Source: Cricetomys ansorgei (Eukaryota; Chordata; Mammalia; Rodentia; Nesomyidae). Taken from it: 64,000 bases of DNA. Every line of letters starts with the position of its first letter. Within the stretch, counting starts at the first letter, position 1. Shown here piece after piece: positions 1 through 9,902 of the stretch. The position numbers and the translations under genes are program-made. The notes below the pieces were generated by a model, which saw only the letters and a program-made list of their open reading frames with translations, was not told where the DNA came from and searched no databases. The stretch spans positions 29,486,001 through 29,550,000 of the forward strand of contig JAMJFZ010000239.1 of assembly GCA_026225945.1 (NCBI GenBank), read 5' to 3'.

Positions 1-420
1 CCCAGTGATTAGCCCATAAATTTGGCATGCCTCTCTACTTCCCAGCCAGATCAAACAAGACATTTTGCTTTGCTACTCGCCTTTCATAAGCTGGCCACTT
101 TTAAAGTCCAATCATCTTCTACAGTTTCTGGAAATCATTAGTTCATATTGATCTGCTCTCCCATTACCTGTAGCATTTGTTTTCAGTTTCAGCAAATTTT
201 GTCTTTATTGCACTTACAATGAACTTTCAATTTTGAAAATTCACTCTGAGCCATCTGCAGGATGAGAAAGATTGTACATGGGGTCATCTTATCTAATCTT
301 CATGACTACTTTAGGATGTCTACAGTTTTATCATGTAAATATTAATATTCTAGAAACAAGGAATGACCCTAAGACATAATATTATCTTAAGGACACAATA
401 TGATTTTTGGTGTAATTTAT
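1..420. other. unassigned AT-rich sequence
   Basis: I see no gene, RNA gene or repeat I can name here. It adjoins the retroelement-like block to the right and may be its continuation beyond the window edge. Confidence 0.5.
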
Positions 421-1440
421 CTTACTGATATCTCAAAAACTGCTGGGGTCTCTTGCTGCAACTGGCCTGCACTTTCACCAGTGGTCTCTTCTGGGCTCTC
501 TTCATGGTGCCGAGCCTCAACTTCTCTGCACCTTCAATTACTACTGAGGCACACCTTCACCAATGGCCTCTCCTGACCTCTCATAGTGCCAAGCCTCAGT
601 TGTTCTCCAAGGACCCCTTCATGCCTTCAAAACCAGCAACACCTGGGTGACTCTTACATTACCAAGTTCTGCTAACAGCACGAGATACAACCTCGAGATA
701 CAACATCTGCCAGTTCTGGAAGACAGTTTCTGTGTGCTTACGCTGAGGAAACACTTTCCAAGTTTTAGGATAGAGTCTGATTTGCATGAAAAACAGCTGA
801 TTACTTTGTCTGCAGTAAGGGTTCCCTCATTTGATGAGTTCTCATCACCATGGCAGATGTGTCTTATCAGGATCTCTTGTAGACAGGTTTGCAGAAAGAA
901 AATAAAAAAGAAAGAAAGAAAAAGTTCAGTTTAACTAAGAGACTTTTAGGCCCCAAAGCCATGCTTCCACAGCAGGGGGTCCTAGGCAGCAATTCCCTTT
1001 GCCACTGCTAAGGAGAAACATACAACCTTCTTCATAGACCTCAAATACAAGATCTTGAGCTTCATGCACACGCAAAAAAGCTATCAGAAAACTCAGTGTA
1101 TGAAACAGTATGTTTCACACCAGTGGCAGGAGGGAGTGTTGGCTCCATGATCAGCAAAAGCAGTTAGAACCTTGCTTTTGCCTGCTCCCAGCTGAATTTT
1201 TTATCTCTAAAGGCCTCCATTATGTCTCACCTTGAGCTTTCTTTCTCATTTATTTATTAATCTCACAGCCTTTTCTCTTCATAGAGGCTTATATAGTCTA
1301 TGTCTCTGTTCTTCCTTAGGTGCCTTCAATTAGTATCTTAATCTCTATCCTTTGGTAGCTTCCCTGAGTGTACTTTACCAGACTCTGAGGTCTTGACTCT
1401 CTTTCTCTTCTTCCTCGTCGCCACATTGGATTAGTTGGCA
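421..1440 (-). mobile_element. putative rodent retroelement internal sequence
   Basis: The block is richer in GC than its surroundings. It carries two imperfect tandem units of about 79-82 bp (about 469-547 and 549-628) that share the words TTCACCA, TGGTCTC/TGGCCTC and AGCCTCA. It lies directly inside the minus-strand LTR at 1469-1792, on the side where a 5' LTR would lead into ERV internal sequence. No gag, pro or pol frame survives: on the minus strand it is broken by stops throughout, and the two plus-strand frames (453-650, 647-934) are antisense shadows. It could instead be the 3' UTR of a rodent L1 (Lx type). I am fairly sure it is repetitive and unsure of the family. Confidence 0.45.
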
Positions 1441-1450
1441 TGATATCCTA

Positions 1451-1468
1451 ACCCACTTGGATGTGCCA
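1451..1468 (-). other. decayed ERV primer-binding-site-like motif
   Basis: Reading the minus strand away from the LTR, the sequence starts TGGCACATCCAAGTGGG. A tRNA-Lys(1,2) primer-binding site starts TGGCGCC and continues CAACGTGGGG. The two share TGGC, a CAA and GTGGG, with one CG-to-CA change and small indels. The position abutting the inner edge of the LTR is right for a primer-binding site. The match is weak enough to be chance. Confidence 0.3.
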
Positions 1469-1792
1469 TTTTTTTGTAGTAATCTGCTGTGTGTTCAATA
1501 AGGACAACAAGGAGGCATATTTCATATCTGCAAACTCTTCCGAACCTCAGCAGAGGGGACCAACATCATGGCAAATGCCATACTAAATTGACAGTGGAAC
1601 CCTGAGTGTCTGAGCTCAGGTGCTTTAATTGATTCAGAACTCCTCAGGTACAGATCATAAGCAATCAAACATCCCCCACAGAGATGCAACACCTGCAGAC
1701 AATACAAAATGCCAAGGCCTATGCATTCCTATTTCCAACAGTGCACAAAAACAATTATTTTAAACACAACTAAAAATAAAACTTCCACAACA
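1469..1792 (-). mobile_element. LTR family A, copy 1 (class II ERV-like)
   Basis: About 325 bp that align along their length with 9089-9415 and 62270-62602. Shared blocks include AGGAGGCATATTTCATA-like, GTGGAACCCTGAG, GAGCTCAGGT, CAGAACTCCTCAGGT and AAATAAAACTTCC-like words. Orientation is inferred from copies 2 and 3, which keep an AATAAA on the minus strand mid-element; here that site has decayed. The right end reads ACAACA, the complement of an LTR's TGTTG start. I see no target duplication, which fits either an old solo LTR or the 5' LTR of a partial provirus extending left. The 61-codon minus frame at 1522-1707 is a shadow. Confidence 0.7.
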
Positions 1793-2464
1793 GTTATACT
1801 TCTAGGTAAAGCCAAACTCAAAGTTCATACACCAGTTTGCTTCTAGTGCAAGCTTATTAAATTACAGTGTTAAGAGAAAAAGGATAAATACTCATAATTA
1901 AATAAAAATCTCTGGGACCAAAATTAAGTTGGAATGCAAATCAGTGAGTGAGGCTTAAGTCACTTTCCTATTAGATCAGTAAGAGGAAGTCCGTTGATGA
2001 CTCCGGAAAACAGGTGGAAAACAGCTGGGAAAAAGTTTAGGCCTTGAAGCTAGAGACTGAGGTAGGGCTTTCACTTCATCAGAAGACTTTGGGAAAAAGA
2101 AACAAAACACAAACAAAATATAATAATAATAATAATAATAATAGTAATACAATTATAAGACTACAAAGAAGTGCCATACATGTTCTGAAGCTGTGGCTCA
2201 TGTGACATGGATTATCAATACTTAGTGAAACGAGCATCCACATCTGACATCAGTATTCCCGTCCGCAAATTGGAAGTCATAACCCATCACAAATGCATCC
2301 TAAAGATCAAGAGCAAAGATATTTGCAAGTTATAGAATGACTATATTACAACTTTACTACGTAACATGTATGACAAGTCTTTAACTGTGCTGAAATTGCA
2401 TAAGCATGACCTCACTGTCACGCTGACATGGAAGAGCCAAACTGTGCATATCTATCTTTTATGC
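1793..2464. other. unassigned sequence
   Basis: Apart from the short TAA tract I see no gene or recognisable element in this stretch. Confidence 0.5.
2119..2142. repeat. (TAA)n microsatellite
   Basis: Eight TAA-type trinucleotides in a row, followed by one interrupted unit (TAG). It follows an A-rich stretch (AAACACAAACAAAAT). Confidence 0.85.
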
Positions 2465-2629
2465 TTTTACTTACTTTTTGACCATTTCATACAATGTATT
2501 TTGATCATATTCTTCCCTCTCTACTAATTCTTCCCTGGTCTCCCCAAATTCTTGACCTTTCTCTCCCATAAAAACAAAACAGAACAATGCACGTGCACGC
2601 ATGCACACACAAACACACACACAGACACG

Positions 2630-2664
<35 letters not shown>

Positions 2665-2990
2665 CCTGGAGTCTGATTTGTATTGGGTAGCTACTGAGCA
2701 TGGGTGTGCCATGGAGTGTGATTCATATATCTAATGTCGCTCAACTGAAGAAAATTGATTTTTACTCTCCTACACTATAATTGTAAATAGGTCAGGGGTA
2801 GGACTTTATCCCCTCTTCCCTTTCACTGTTCTGGGAGTTTTCCTGGCTTGAACTTGTGCAGATATTATGCCTGTTGTCAGTCTCTGTGAGTCAATGCAAT
2901 CATCAGCCTAGTTATGTCTGGAAGGTGCTGTTTTCTGGATGTCATACACTAACTACATCTATACATATTTTGAAAGTGAAACCTGAAGAT
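2465..2990 (-). mobile_element. L1 3' end fragment (Lx-like), antisense
   Basis: The order of words is that of a rodent L1 (Lx) non-coding end read antisense: TTTCATACAATGTATTTTGATCAT, a C/T-rich stretch, the CA tract, then GGAGTCTGATTTGTATTGG, TGAGCATGGGTGTGCC, GAACTTGTGCAG, GTCTCTGTGAGT and TGTCTGGAAG. The right boundary is vague. Plus and minus frames at 2471-2734 are only the translated CA/GT tract. Confidence 0.65.
2589..2664. repeat. (CA)n / CACG tract
   Basis: An imperfect alternating purine-pyrimidine run that includes ACGCGCGCACAC. Such CG/CA alternation is the classic Z-DNA-prone pattern. It sits inside the antisense L1 fragment. Confidence 0.9.
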
Positions 2991-3600
2991 TCCAATAAGT
3001 TTTTTATACAAGGACACCACCATTCAAATTATATGCTCATGCTTAGTGAAAAATAGCATAGTCCTTACATCAGCTGAGCTTATACAACTAGAGAAACCCA
3101 AACTAGAAATCTGTACCCTGAGATTTTCTCTACATTGCTTTAAGTACATACACATTAGCAATTACATATTAAAAGAAGAAAATGGTAACTAGTAAAATTG
3201 AAAGCAAGATACCATAGAGGAAAATTAATTAAAATGTAAATCGGTAAGTAAGCAGACATGAAGCAGTTGCTAAACAAATATATCTTAATCAATTCATTGA
3301 TGATGATGGCATGACACTCTCAGAGAATATTCCTACCGTTGAGTAAAACAACTGGAGTGAAAAGAGCAAGGTCCTGTTGTCAGTACAGACCAGGCATTTA
3401 CTGTTCACTTTCTAAGATGGTGCAGTTCACCAGTAGTTCAGAGGGAAAGCATGTGCATTGTGATAGAAAAAGAGCTATAACAAGTAACCCAGAAACAAAA
3501 GAAACCCCCCATGTTCTAGTATGGCTAACATTTTCATTTGATTATATTATAATCCAAAGCAGAAAAGGTATTGGGAAGTGGCTAGTCAGGGGAAGATGGA
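2991..3600. other. unassigned sequence
   Basis: No recognisable gene or element. The last bases before the telomere tract are purine-rich (GGGGAAGATGGA). The 89-codon plus frame at 3339-3608 has no feature that I recognise. Confidence 0.5.
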
Positions 3601-3672
3601 AGGGTTAGGGTTAGGGTTAGGGTTAGGGTTAGGGTTAGGGTTAGGGTTAGGGTTAGGGTTAGGGTTAGGGTT
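3601..3672 (+). repeat. interstitial telomeric repeat, 12 perfect units
   Basis: Twelve uninterrupted AGGGTT units (72 bp, the TTAGGG telomere hexamer) with no mismatch, then TGGGAGG. It is far from any visible subtelomeric satellite and lies in ordinary AT-rich DNA. Short interstitial telomere tracts of this size are known in rodents and are usually explained by telomerase-assisted repair of a double-strand break. The G-rich plus strand can form G-quadruplexes. The Gly-Leu frame at 3578-3778 is a translation of the array. Confidence 0.97.
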
Positions 3673-3873
3673 TGGGAGGTTCCACATCGTCATAGGGTGT
3701 ATCTATCTTGTTGGAAGACATAGTCTCAAATTTCTCAGATTTCTCTGTGCACTACCCAGAGTTAAAGAGCCAATATGAAGGGCAGGTGCATGACCTCTTG
3801 GAGAAAGCCAGAAAGCAAACCTGAGGCACATGACCATTGATAGTGAATTAGCAACTATGTCAACGTGAAAATC
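3673..3873. other. unique spacer between the telomeric and purine tracts
   Basis: About 200 bp of mixed-composition sequence. No element recognised. Confidence 0.5.
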
Positions 3874-4035
3874 AGAAGAAGAAGAAGAAGAAGAAGAAGA
3901 AGAAGAAGAAGAAGAAGAAGAAGAAGAAGAAGAAGAAGAAGAAGAAGAAGAGGAAGAGGAAGAGGAAGAGGAAGAGGAAGAGGAAGAGGAAGAAGGAGGG
4001 AGAGGGGGAGGAGGAGGAGGAGAAGGAGGAGGAAG
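3874..4035. repeat. (GAA)n-(GAGGAA)n purine tract, 162 nt
   Basis: The plus strand has no pyrimidine for 162 nt. It starts as about 25 perfect GAA units (to about 3951), passes into GAGGAA hexamers (to about 3993), then GGA/GGGAG-rich sequence. Long mirror-symmetric purine tracts, and GAA repeats in particular, are known to form intramolecular triplexes (H-DNA) and to be length-unstable. The poly-Ser, poly-Leu and poly-Arg frames over this region are artefacts. Confidence 0.97.
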
Positions 4036-6289
4036 TGCAATGGGTGAAGGAAGGGCAATGATTCTTTCAAATGCTAAAACAGGCTTAGCTGCAAGGTATT
4101 CCAAGACTAGCAATAATCAAAATTCATACTCTCGATTTTCATTTCCTTTATCAACAGTGGTGGCTTTATTTTCCTCCCATGAATATCAAAGGCCCTTATT
4201 CAACATTTCTCAATGCCCCAATAATATATGTTAGCAGACTCTGAACAGATTCTGCAGGGAAAATGACTTTTAGAGTTTTTAAATATTATACATAAACATA
4301 TTACTTGAGTCATAACGATGTCATCTGCTTTTTTGTCACGTTTTAGAAACCAAACTGCCCTACATACTATATCATCGCATCTTTTCATATATACTGTTAA
4401 CTTTAGCCTTTCAGACCCTGAATGAATTTGACACAAGTCTTATGAAAGACCATAGAATCAATGCAATTTTCTTTCTTCCCTCCTTCCATCTTTCTCCCTT
4501 CCTTTTCAGTTAACAAGAAACATTCTTTTTGTTTTGAAAAGAGCAACTAAAGTGGAAGCTAGTGACTTTAAATTTAACCAAACGAACTTTTCTCTTTTTT
4601 TTTTTTTTTTGGCCAGTTTGCTTATATAACTTAGACAAACTAATCTGTTCCAAATTTAGGTTTGCCCATTTTCAGTTACAACTCTGAATGTAACCCTAAG
4701 TGCCTTCTTAGGTAATCAGGTACCTATGTTTCTGCAGTCTAAGTTGATTGTGTGTTCTCTAACTTCAATGCATGACCATGGCTTTTGCCTGATAGTGAAA
4801 CTTTAAAGATACTTCTTATTTCCGCTGAACCTTCAAAAGCTTTTCCATTAAATATACAATAGGTTTTCATATTCATGGGCTCCACATTTACATGTTAATC
4901 TACTTGTTAACTTCTGTCAGCCCAACATCAGTACATACAGTGTTTTAGGGGTCGTGTATAGACATATACAGAGCAACAACAACAACCTGAAATGGGGAAA
5001 CACGATGCTGGCAGCTGATGTCAAAGTATGGCACACTCTGCCTTTCTTCTCTGGTTCCTTCGGGGTACACAAATGCCCTTTGCATAATCTGATTAAATGC
5101 CATGTATCTTTCATTTGTGTGTTGAAATTTCACTCTTTCAAATGATTCTGATGCATAATGCTGAAGCACTGGCCTTTTTTTTTTTTCTAAGAAGAGCTGA
5201 TGGTGAGCTGCATCAAGAAAATTCAGTGTTAATCTTTGTTCAGTCATGAGATGCAATATTCATGGTCAGGAGGACACACATAATACAGGGAGTCATATCG
5301 ATCACTCGAGGAACATGTAGGGACTTGTAGGCTTACAGGAACCTAACCTTGTATTTCTTCTCAGAGCAGTGGTTAGGTACTAAGTAATTCACTGTTCCTG
5401 GTGACTTGACAGAGCCAAACTGTCAGGGGTAATGAGAATCCACAGATGTCAATGGTAATCAGTACATTTCCTAACAGCTTGAGCTTACACTAAAAGTCTT
5501 TTTAAAAAATAAGCATTGTTTTTAGTAATATAATATGCCAAAGAACAGAAATTTGATTGTTTTGTGCAATAGCTAAACATACCACTATCTTTCAACTTAC
5601 TTAAAATGAAAAAAAAAAAAATTCTCAACAGAAGCTAAAAATAAAAAAAATATTTTAATTTTAAGAGGAAAAAAAAAGGCAAAATTTTTTGATAGATCAT
5701 GTATGTTCTGAAAATAAGTTTATTAACCAGGTGTCATGTTCATATCTTTAAAGGAAATTCTAATTAATTTCTCTTCTATCATAGACAATGAAGATGTATT
5801 TTGTGCTATCATTTTATTCTATACAGGGTCTTTTTATGTGGACAAGTTTGATTTCACACTCATGATCTTTCTGCTACAGTCTCACAACATAAACGCTGAC
5901 GCCACAATGTGTCAGCGTATCTAATTGGGGATTATTATTTTAATGATTTTATAGATTTCCATTTTGACATTGCGTTGTAATTTAATGAGTTTTTAGGACA
6001 TACAAAGGGTGGGCCTTTATACATCTTGTGTTTTATGTAGTTGTTTGTTCCAAATTGAAATATTCCCTCCTCAGGGTTGGGGGTGGGAGGAGTAGGAGGT
6101 TCTTAAAATTGCAGGAAGTTAACAAAATGTACAAAGCTAGGGAAATGCAGAAAGCAACAAGCATCCGAGCCCCTCTCCAGCGCCGGGACGAGAGGACTCT
6201 GCTCTGAAGCTGACTGTAAATTGGTTAAGGAGCCACAGGGATGCAACTCGTTGCCTTTTTGAGTTGTCACCCATGATGGTGTGAGCTTT
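4036..6289. other. unassigned AT-rich sequence
   Basis: Contains a T16 run at 4595-4610, a T run near 5172-5185 and A-rich stretches at 5608-5680. A 103-codon minus frame (4945-5256) and two 62-65-codon frames overlap it, but I recognise no protein in them. A small CpG-bearing patch lies at about 6165-6200. No SINE or L1 is identifiable. Confidence 0.5.
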
Positions 6290-6500
6290 TCCATTTCATT
6301 GTTTGCATTTATTAATTTGTGTGTCCCTGTGTCGGGCACACGCTTAAGCACATGTGGGTTTCCTACGTGCACAGGACTCATGTGAAGATCACAGGACAAG
6401 TTGTGAGACTCACTCCCCTCCTGCCACCACATGGATCTGCAGAAGAAACTTGATGTGACAGCAAGCATCATTACCTGCTGAGTCAGCGCTCTAGCCCTGG
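6290..6500 (-). mobile_element. B2/B3-type SINE
   Basis: Read on the minus strand it begins with the tRNA-like head (CTAGAGCGCTGACTCAGCAGG). It continues with CATGTGGTGGCAGGAGG and CACAACTTGTCCTGTGATCTTCACATG, and ends near AATAAATG. This is the order of a B3A-like element. It is strongly diverged, so it is an old insertion. The 122-codon minus frame at 6103-6471 is carried by it and is not a gene. Confidence 0.8.
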
Positions 6501-9088
6501 TGTGAGCATTTTCAATGATGCAGCTGTCTTTGATTCACCTATCATCCAGTGGGTAGCCACAATAAGCTAAATTGGCTCACTCATCTAGACTTGTGTGGAC
6601 TCGTTTATTTAGTCTGTCATAAATACCCTATCTAGGGTGGATAGACAGTTGTTCACATCTCACAGCAGTGTGATAATCATATTTGCATATATATATTTTT
6701 TTTGCATATACAAGCTGCCATTGCTCTTGTATAAATTGTAAGAGCATTGGTGCATGTAGAGACCTCAAGAAATAAATGTTTACTTGAATATGTCTTTCAA
6801 TATCTTATGAGAAGTTGATTTCTCTGAACCTTCTCCAACTCTTCTAAACATTCTTTTCTAGTCTTTATGAAATTGTGCCCCCTCTAAGTTATTCCATTTT
6901 GCTGTTTTGCCATGGGTGACCTCATTTTATATGCAACATTTAGCTATATTTTCAGTCCAAATGACAAAGCAGGGGGATGACATGAAATTACATTGTGCAT
7001 ATCCCATCACCAGTTCAATTAACTTTATAATACCACTTATGAGACAGACTAATAAAAAGTTAGTTCCTAGAAAGTGAAGTGCTGTTTCACATAAACTCAA
7101 CAAATCATACCTGAACAACATGAATACATGGATACATTAAAACCATATTAGATAATCCAGAACTAAGAATTTATCAAACACACCAGACCAATGAAGGATG
7201 TCACATAATTCAAACCCTATAATGTTGAGGTGTCCTTACACTGTGATGAAAATATCCCCATTGCTTTGCCATCTGAACACTTGGTGTGTGTTTTCAAGTA
7301 ACAGACAGGCAGAGAATTCTTGGCTAGATTTCACTAGCTAGGTTCCTACTGTTGACGTGGACCACTCAAAAAGCCATTTGTCTGTGCATCTATTCATCAG
7401 TACAGAACTTTTCCTGTGCCTCATCTCTATGGTCCTGCAATCCTGTGCCTTGTTCCTCTGATTTCCATGGTACTGACCCTTATCTCTGAAACTAAACTCA
7501 ACCCTGAGACCTGGATAAACTCTGTGCCTTCAATAGCCCTCCACTTGGATTTGTTAATGTCTTAGGCCTTCTGCAGTGACTCTATGACATCTTCATCAGT
7601 TCTTTTGCCTCTAGCAAGTCCTATTGGAACTCTTTAAAATCCTTAAAGGTATTGGCTTCTTTGAAATGTCTGTAGTTATTCTGTAACACACATTTATGAC
7701 TACATGACTCATTTGTCTAATAGCAACATGTGATCCAAGAGTTAGCATTAATGATTCAAATCAGAATAAAGAAATCAGTATTTGTCAATGTCCAGCTACC
7801 AAGGGTAGGTGGGACTACTGGGTAAATTGCAACCAACAAACAAAACCAGCTTGTGAGTTTATTCTTATTCCATGAATCCTGACATTATGGAAAGACACAG
7901 ATGTGTATCACAGATGTGAACTTGCATTCATCAATATTGAATGTTAATAAATGAAACAATGCAAAAGGAAAATAGAATCACAGAACATAAAATTGCATTA
8001 ACTTGCAAAATTTTTTCTTTTTAGACAGACCATTTTCTTATATGTATTAGTCTATGCATATCTTTCTAGATCATTAAAAATCAATTTCAGTGGCCATTTT
8101 AAGCCTTTATTTTCAATATCTGAATATTTCAATATCTGAATGCATAAGTGATTATTCATAAATAAATTTAAAGTCAAATGCAATATGATTCAAATTTGCC
8201 ATAGTAAATGAAAGCATTCAATGGTTCATAAAACATGCCATTCCAGAGTAGTTCTCAGATATGTCTTTAGGGTATCAAGTGATGCCCTCAAATATTCCTT
8301 TCTTTCCTAGTTAACCCCATTTGCATGTTTGCAGGTGATTTTATGACACATCATGGTAAGGACAACCTTAGGTTTAAATACCATTATCTCACTCATTTTA
8401 GGACCAAGAAACCATTGCATTGCAGAGTTTTGTTTGTTTGTTTGTTTGTTAGTTTGTTTGCAAATGACTTCCTAGTCATTTAGGGGAATTATTCCCAAAT
8501 TGGCAGGGAAACCACCCCTCCGTAGGTTTAGGTATGAGTAGTGACATCTTTAGACTTGAAATACCAAGGATGAAATAAAACGCTCTCTATATGAAGGAAT
8601 AGTTATTTTTCTTAGGTTTTTTTTGTATATTTGCAATTTATTATTTCAGAATTTCTATATATTCAAACCTATTGGTTTATGCTTTGAGTCATTCTTTTGC
8701 TGCTATGCTTGGGAAATTTATTATTCTTAATAAAATAAAGCATTCTTCTTTTAGTAACTGTTCTAATAACTATTTATATTAAATCTATTTTTATATGAAT
8801 TTAGAGGTATTTTTCCCATATCATTATTTATTGGCCAAAGCAACATTCATTCAATTATACATCTTCTCTACTCATTTGAAAATTAATTTTTATTATGTAT
8901 TACAATCTTACAGATATTTTGATTTGGAGGGTAGATTCATCAAATATTTTTTTTTATTTATGTGCACATAATTTTAGTGGCCTTTTATTCTTCATTCATT
9001 CATTGTAATTTAAACTTTATAAATAAGATCAAATAAGATTCAGAAGTTGGGAGAGGCACATGGTTTTATAAAATTTAAGGATGCATAG
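6501..9088. other. unassigned AT-rich sequence
   Basis: About 2.6 kb in which the only named item is the TTTG microsatellite. There is an AT dinucleotide patch near 6688-6712. Nothing gene-like is visible. Confidence 0.5.
8428..8460. repeat. (TTTG)n microsatellite
   Basis: Eight TTTG-type units with one interruption (TTAG). Confidence 0.9.
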
Positions 9089-9415
9089 TGTTGTTGTATG
9101 CTGCTGTGGCAGCTCAGCAAGGAAGACAGGAGGTATATTTCATAACTACAAACCCTGCCAGACCTCAACAGAGGGAACCAATATCATGGCCAATGCCATA
9201 GTCACAGTGGAACCCTGAGCATCTGAGCTCAGGTATTTTTATTCTTTCAGAACTCCTCAGGTATTTTACTGATAGCAAATGCAGATTATCAGCAACTAAA
9301 CAACCCCCACAGAAATCCAACACCTGCAAACAATAAAAAATGCCCTAGACAGCCCCTCACCCAACAGTGCATAAATCAATTATTTTAAATATAACTAAAA
9401 TAAACTTCTGCAACA
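9089..9415 (-). mobile_element. LTR family A, copy 2, solo LTR
   Basis: Starts TGTTGTTG and ends CAACAACA-like, which are perfect inverted ends. CATAG stands just before the element (9084-9088) and again at its right end (9417-9421), with one mismatched base extending it to six (GCATAG/ACATAG). Six-base duplications are usual for class II ERVs. An AATAAA lies on the minus strand (complement at 9238-9243), giving a minus-strand orientation. No internal ERV sequence flanks it, so it is a solo LTR. Confidence 0.78.
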
Positions 9416-9674
9416 ACATAGACTTTGGTAAGAACCATCTCAAACATGGGACAGAACAATGCCATCATCCAAAACATCTCCTCTTGCCTAACCTGCATTT
9501 CTTTAATATCTAACTGTATTGAGTTTCATTTTTAAGCTTCATTTTGAGTTTCATTTTTACCACCCATGTATATTTTAAAATTAAGAATATATTCAAATCT
9601 TCTAGCTGTTTCTTAAAGTTGTTATTGTATATTGTCCTATGGTTTCATTTTAATTCATTTAAAATGTTATTACA
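9416..9674. other. unassigned AT-rich spacer
   Basis: No recognisable element between the solo LTR and the next SINE. Confidence 0.5.
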
Positions 9675-9725
9675 TTTATTTATGCATGCATTATGTATTT
9701 ATGAATGTGTGTGTGTGTATGTGTG

Positions 9726-9765
<40 letters not shown>

Positions 9766-9902
9766 CATGCACATGTGCTCTGCAAAGGAAAACTCACAGG
9801 AGTCAGTTTTCTTCCTTCACCAGGTAGGTCCTGGAAAATTGAACATAGGTCATCAGACTTGGCAGCAGGTACCTTTAAATTCTGAGCTAACTCACCTGCC
9901 CC
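9675..9902 (-). mobile_element. B3-type SINE with an expanded TG tract
   Basis: On the minus strand, the head (GGGGCAGGTGAGTTAGCTCAGA) is followed by a body matching B3A-like SINEs. On the plus strand the body reads ACTCACAGGAGTCAGTTTTC, then ACATAGGTCATCAGACTTGGCAGCAGGTACCTTT. The distal half has become the TG microsatellite. The Cys-Val frames at 9544-9928 are its translation. Confidence 0.75.
9706..9762. repeat. (TG)n microsatellite inside the SINE
   Basis: About 28 TG-type dinucleotides with TA and GC interruptions. Confidence 0.95.

Noticed and set aside
2589..2664. CpG-island promoter suggested by the ACGCGCGCAC stretch
   Set aside because: It is part of an alternating CA/CG microsatellite in an L1 fragment, with no surrounding GC enrichment.
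3601..3672. True chromosome end or telomere
   Set aside because: Only 72 bp, with unrelated interspersed DNA continuing for 60 kb on one side and 3.6 kb on the other.
3703..4113. 136-codon minus frame with a long poly-Ser run, and matching poly-Leu and poly-Arg frames
   Set aside because: All are translations of the GAA/GAGGAA tract; the three frames are open only because the repeat unit contains no stop.
4945..5256. 103-codon minus frame considered as a processed pseudogene
   Set aside because: I cannot match it to any protein; it has a KKK run from a T-tract, no poly-A tail and no target duplication.
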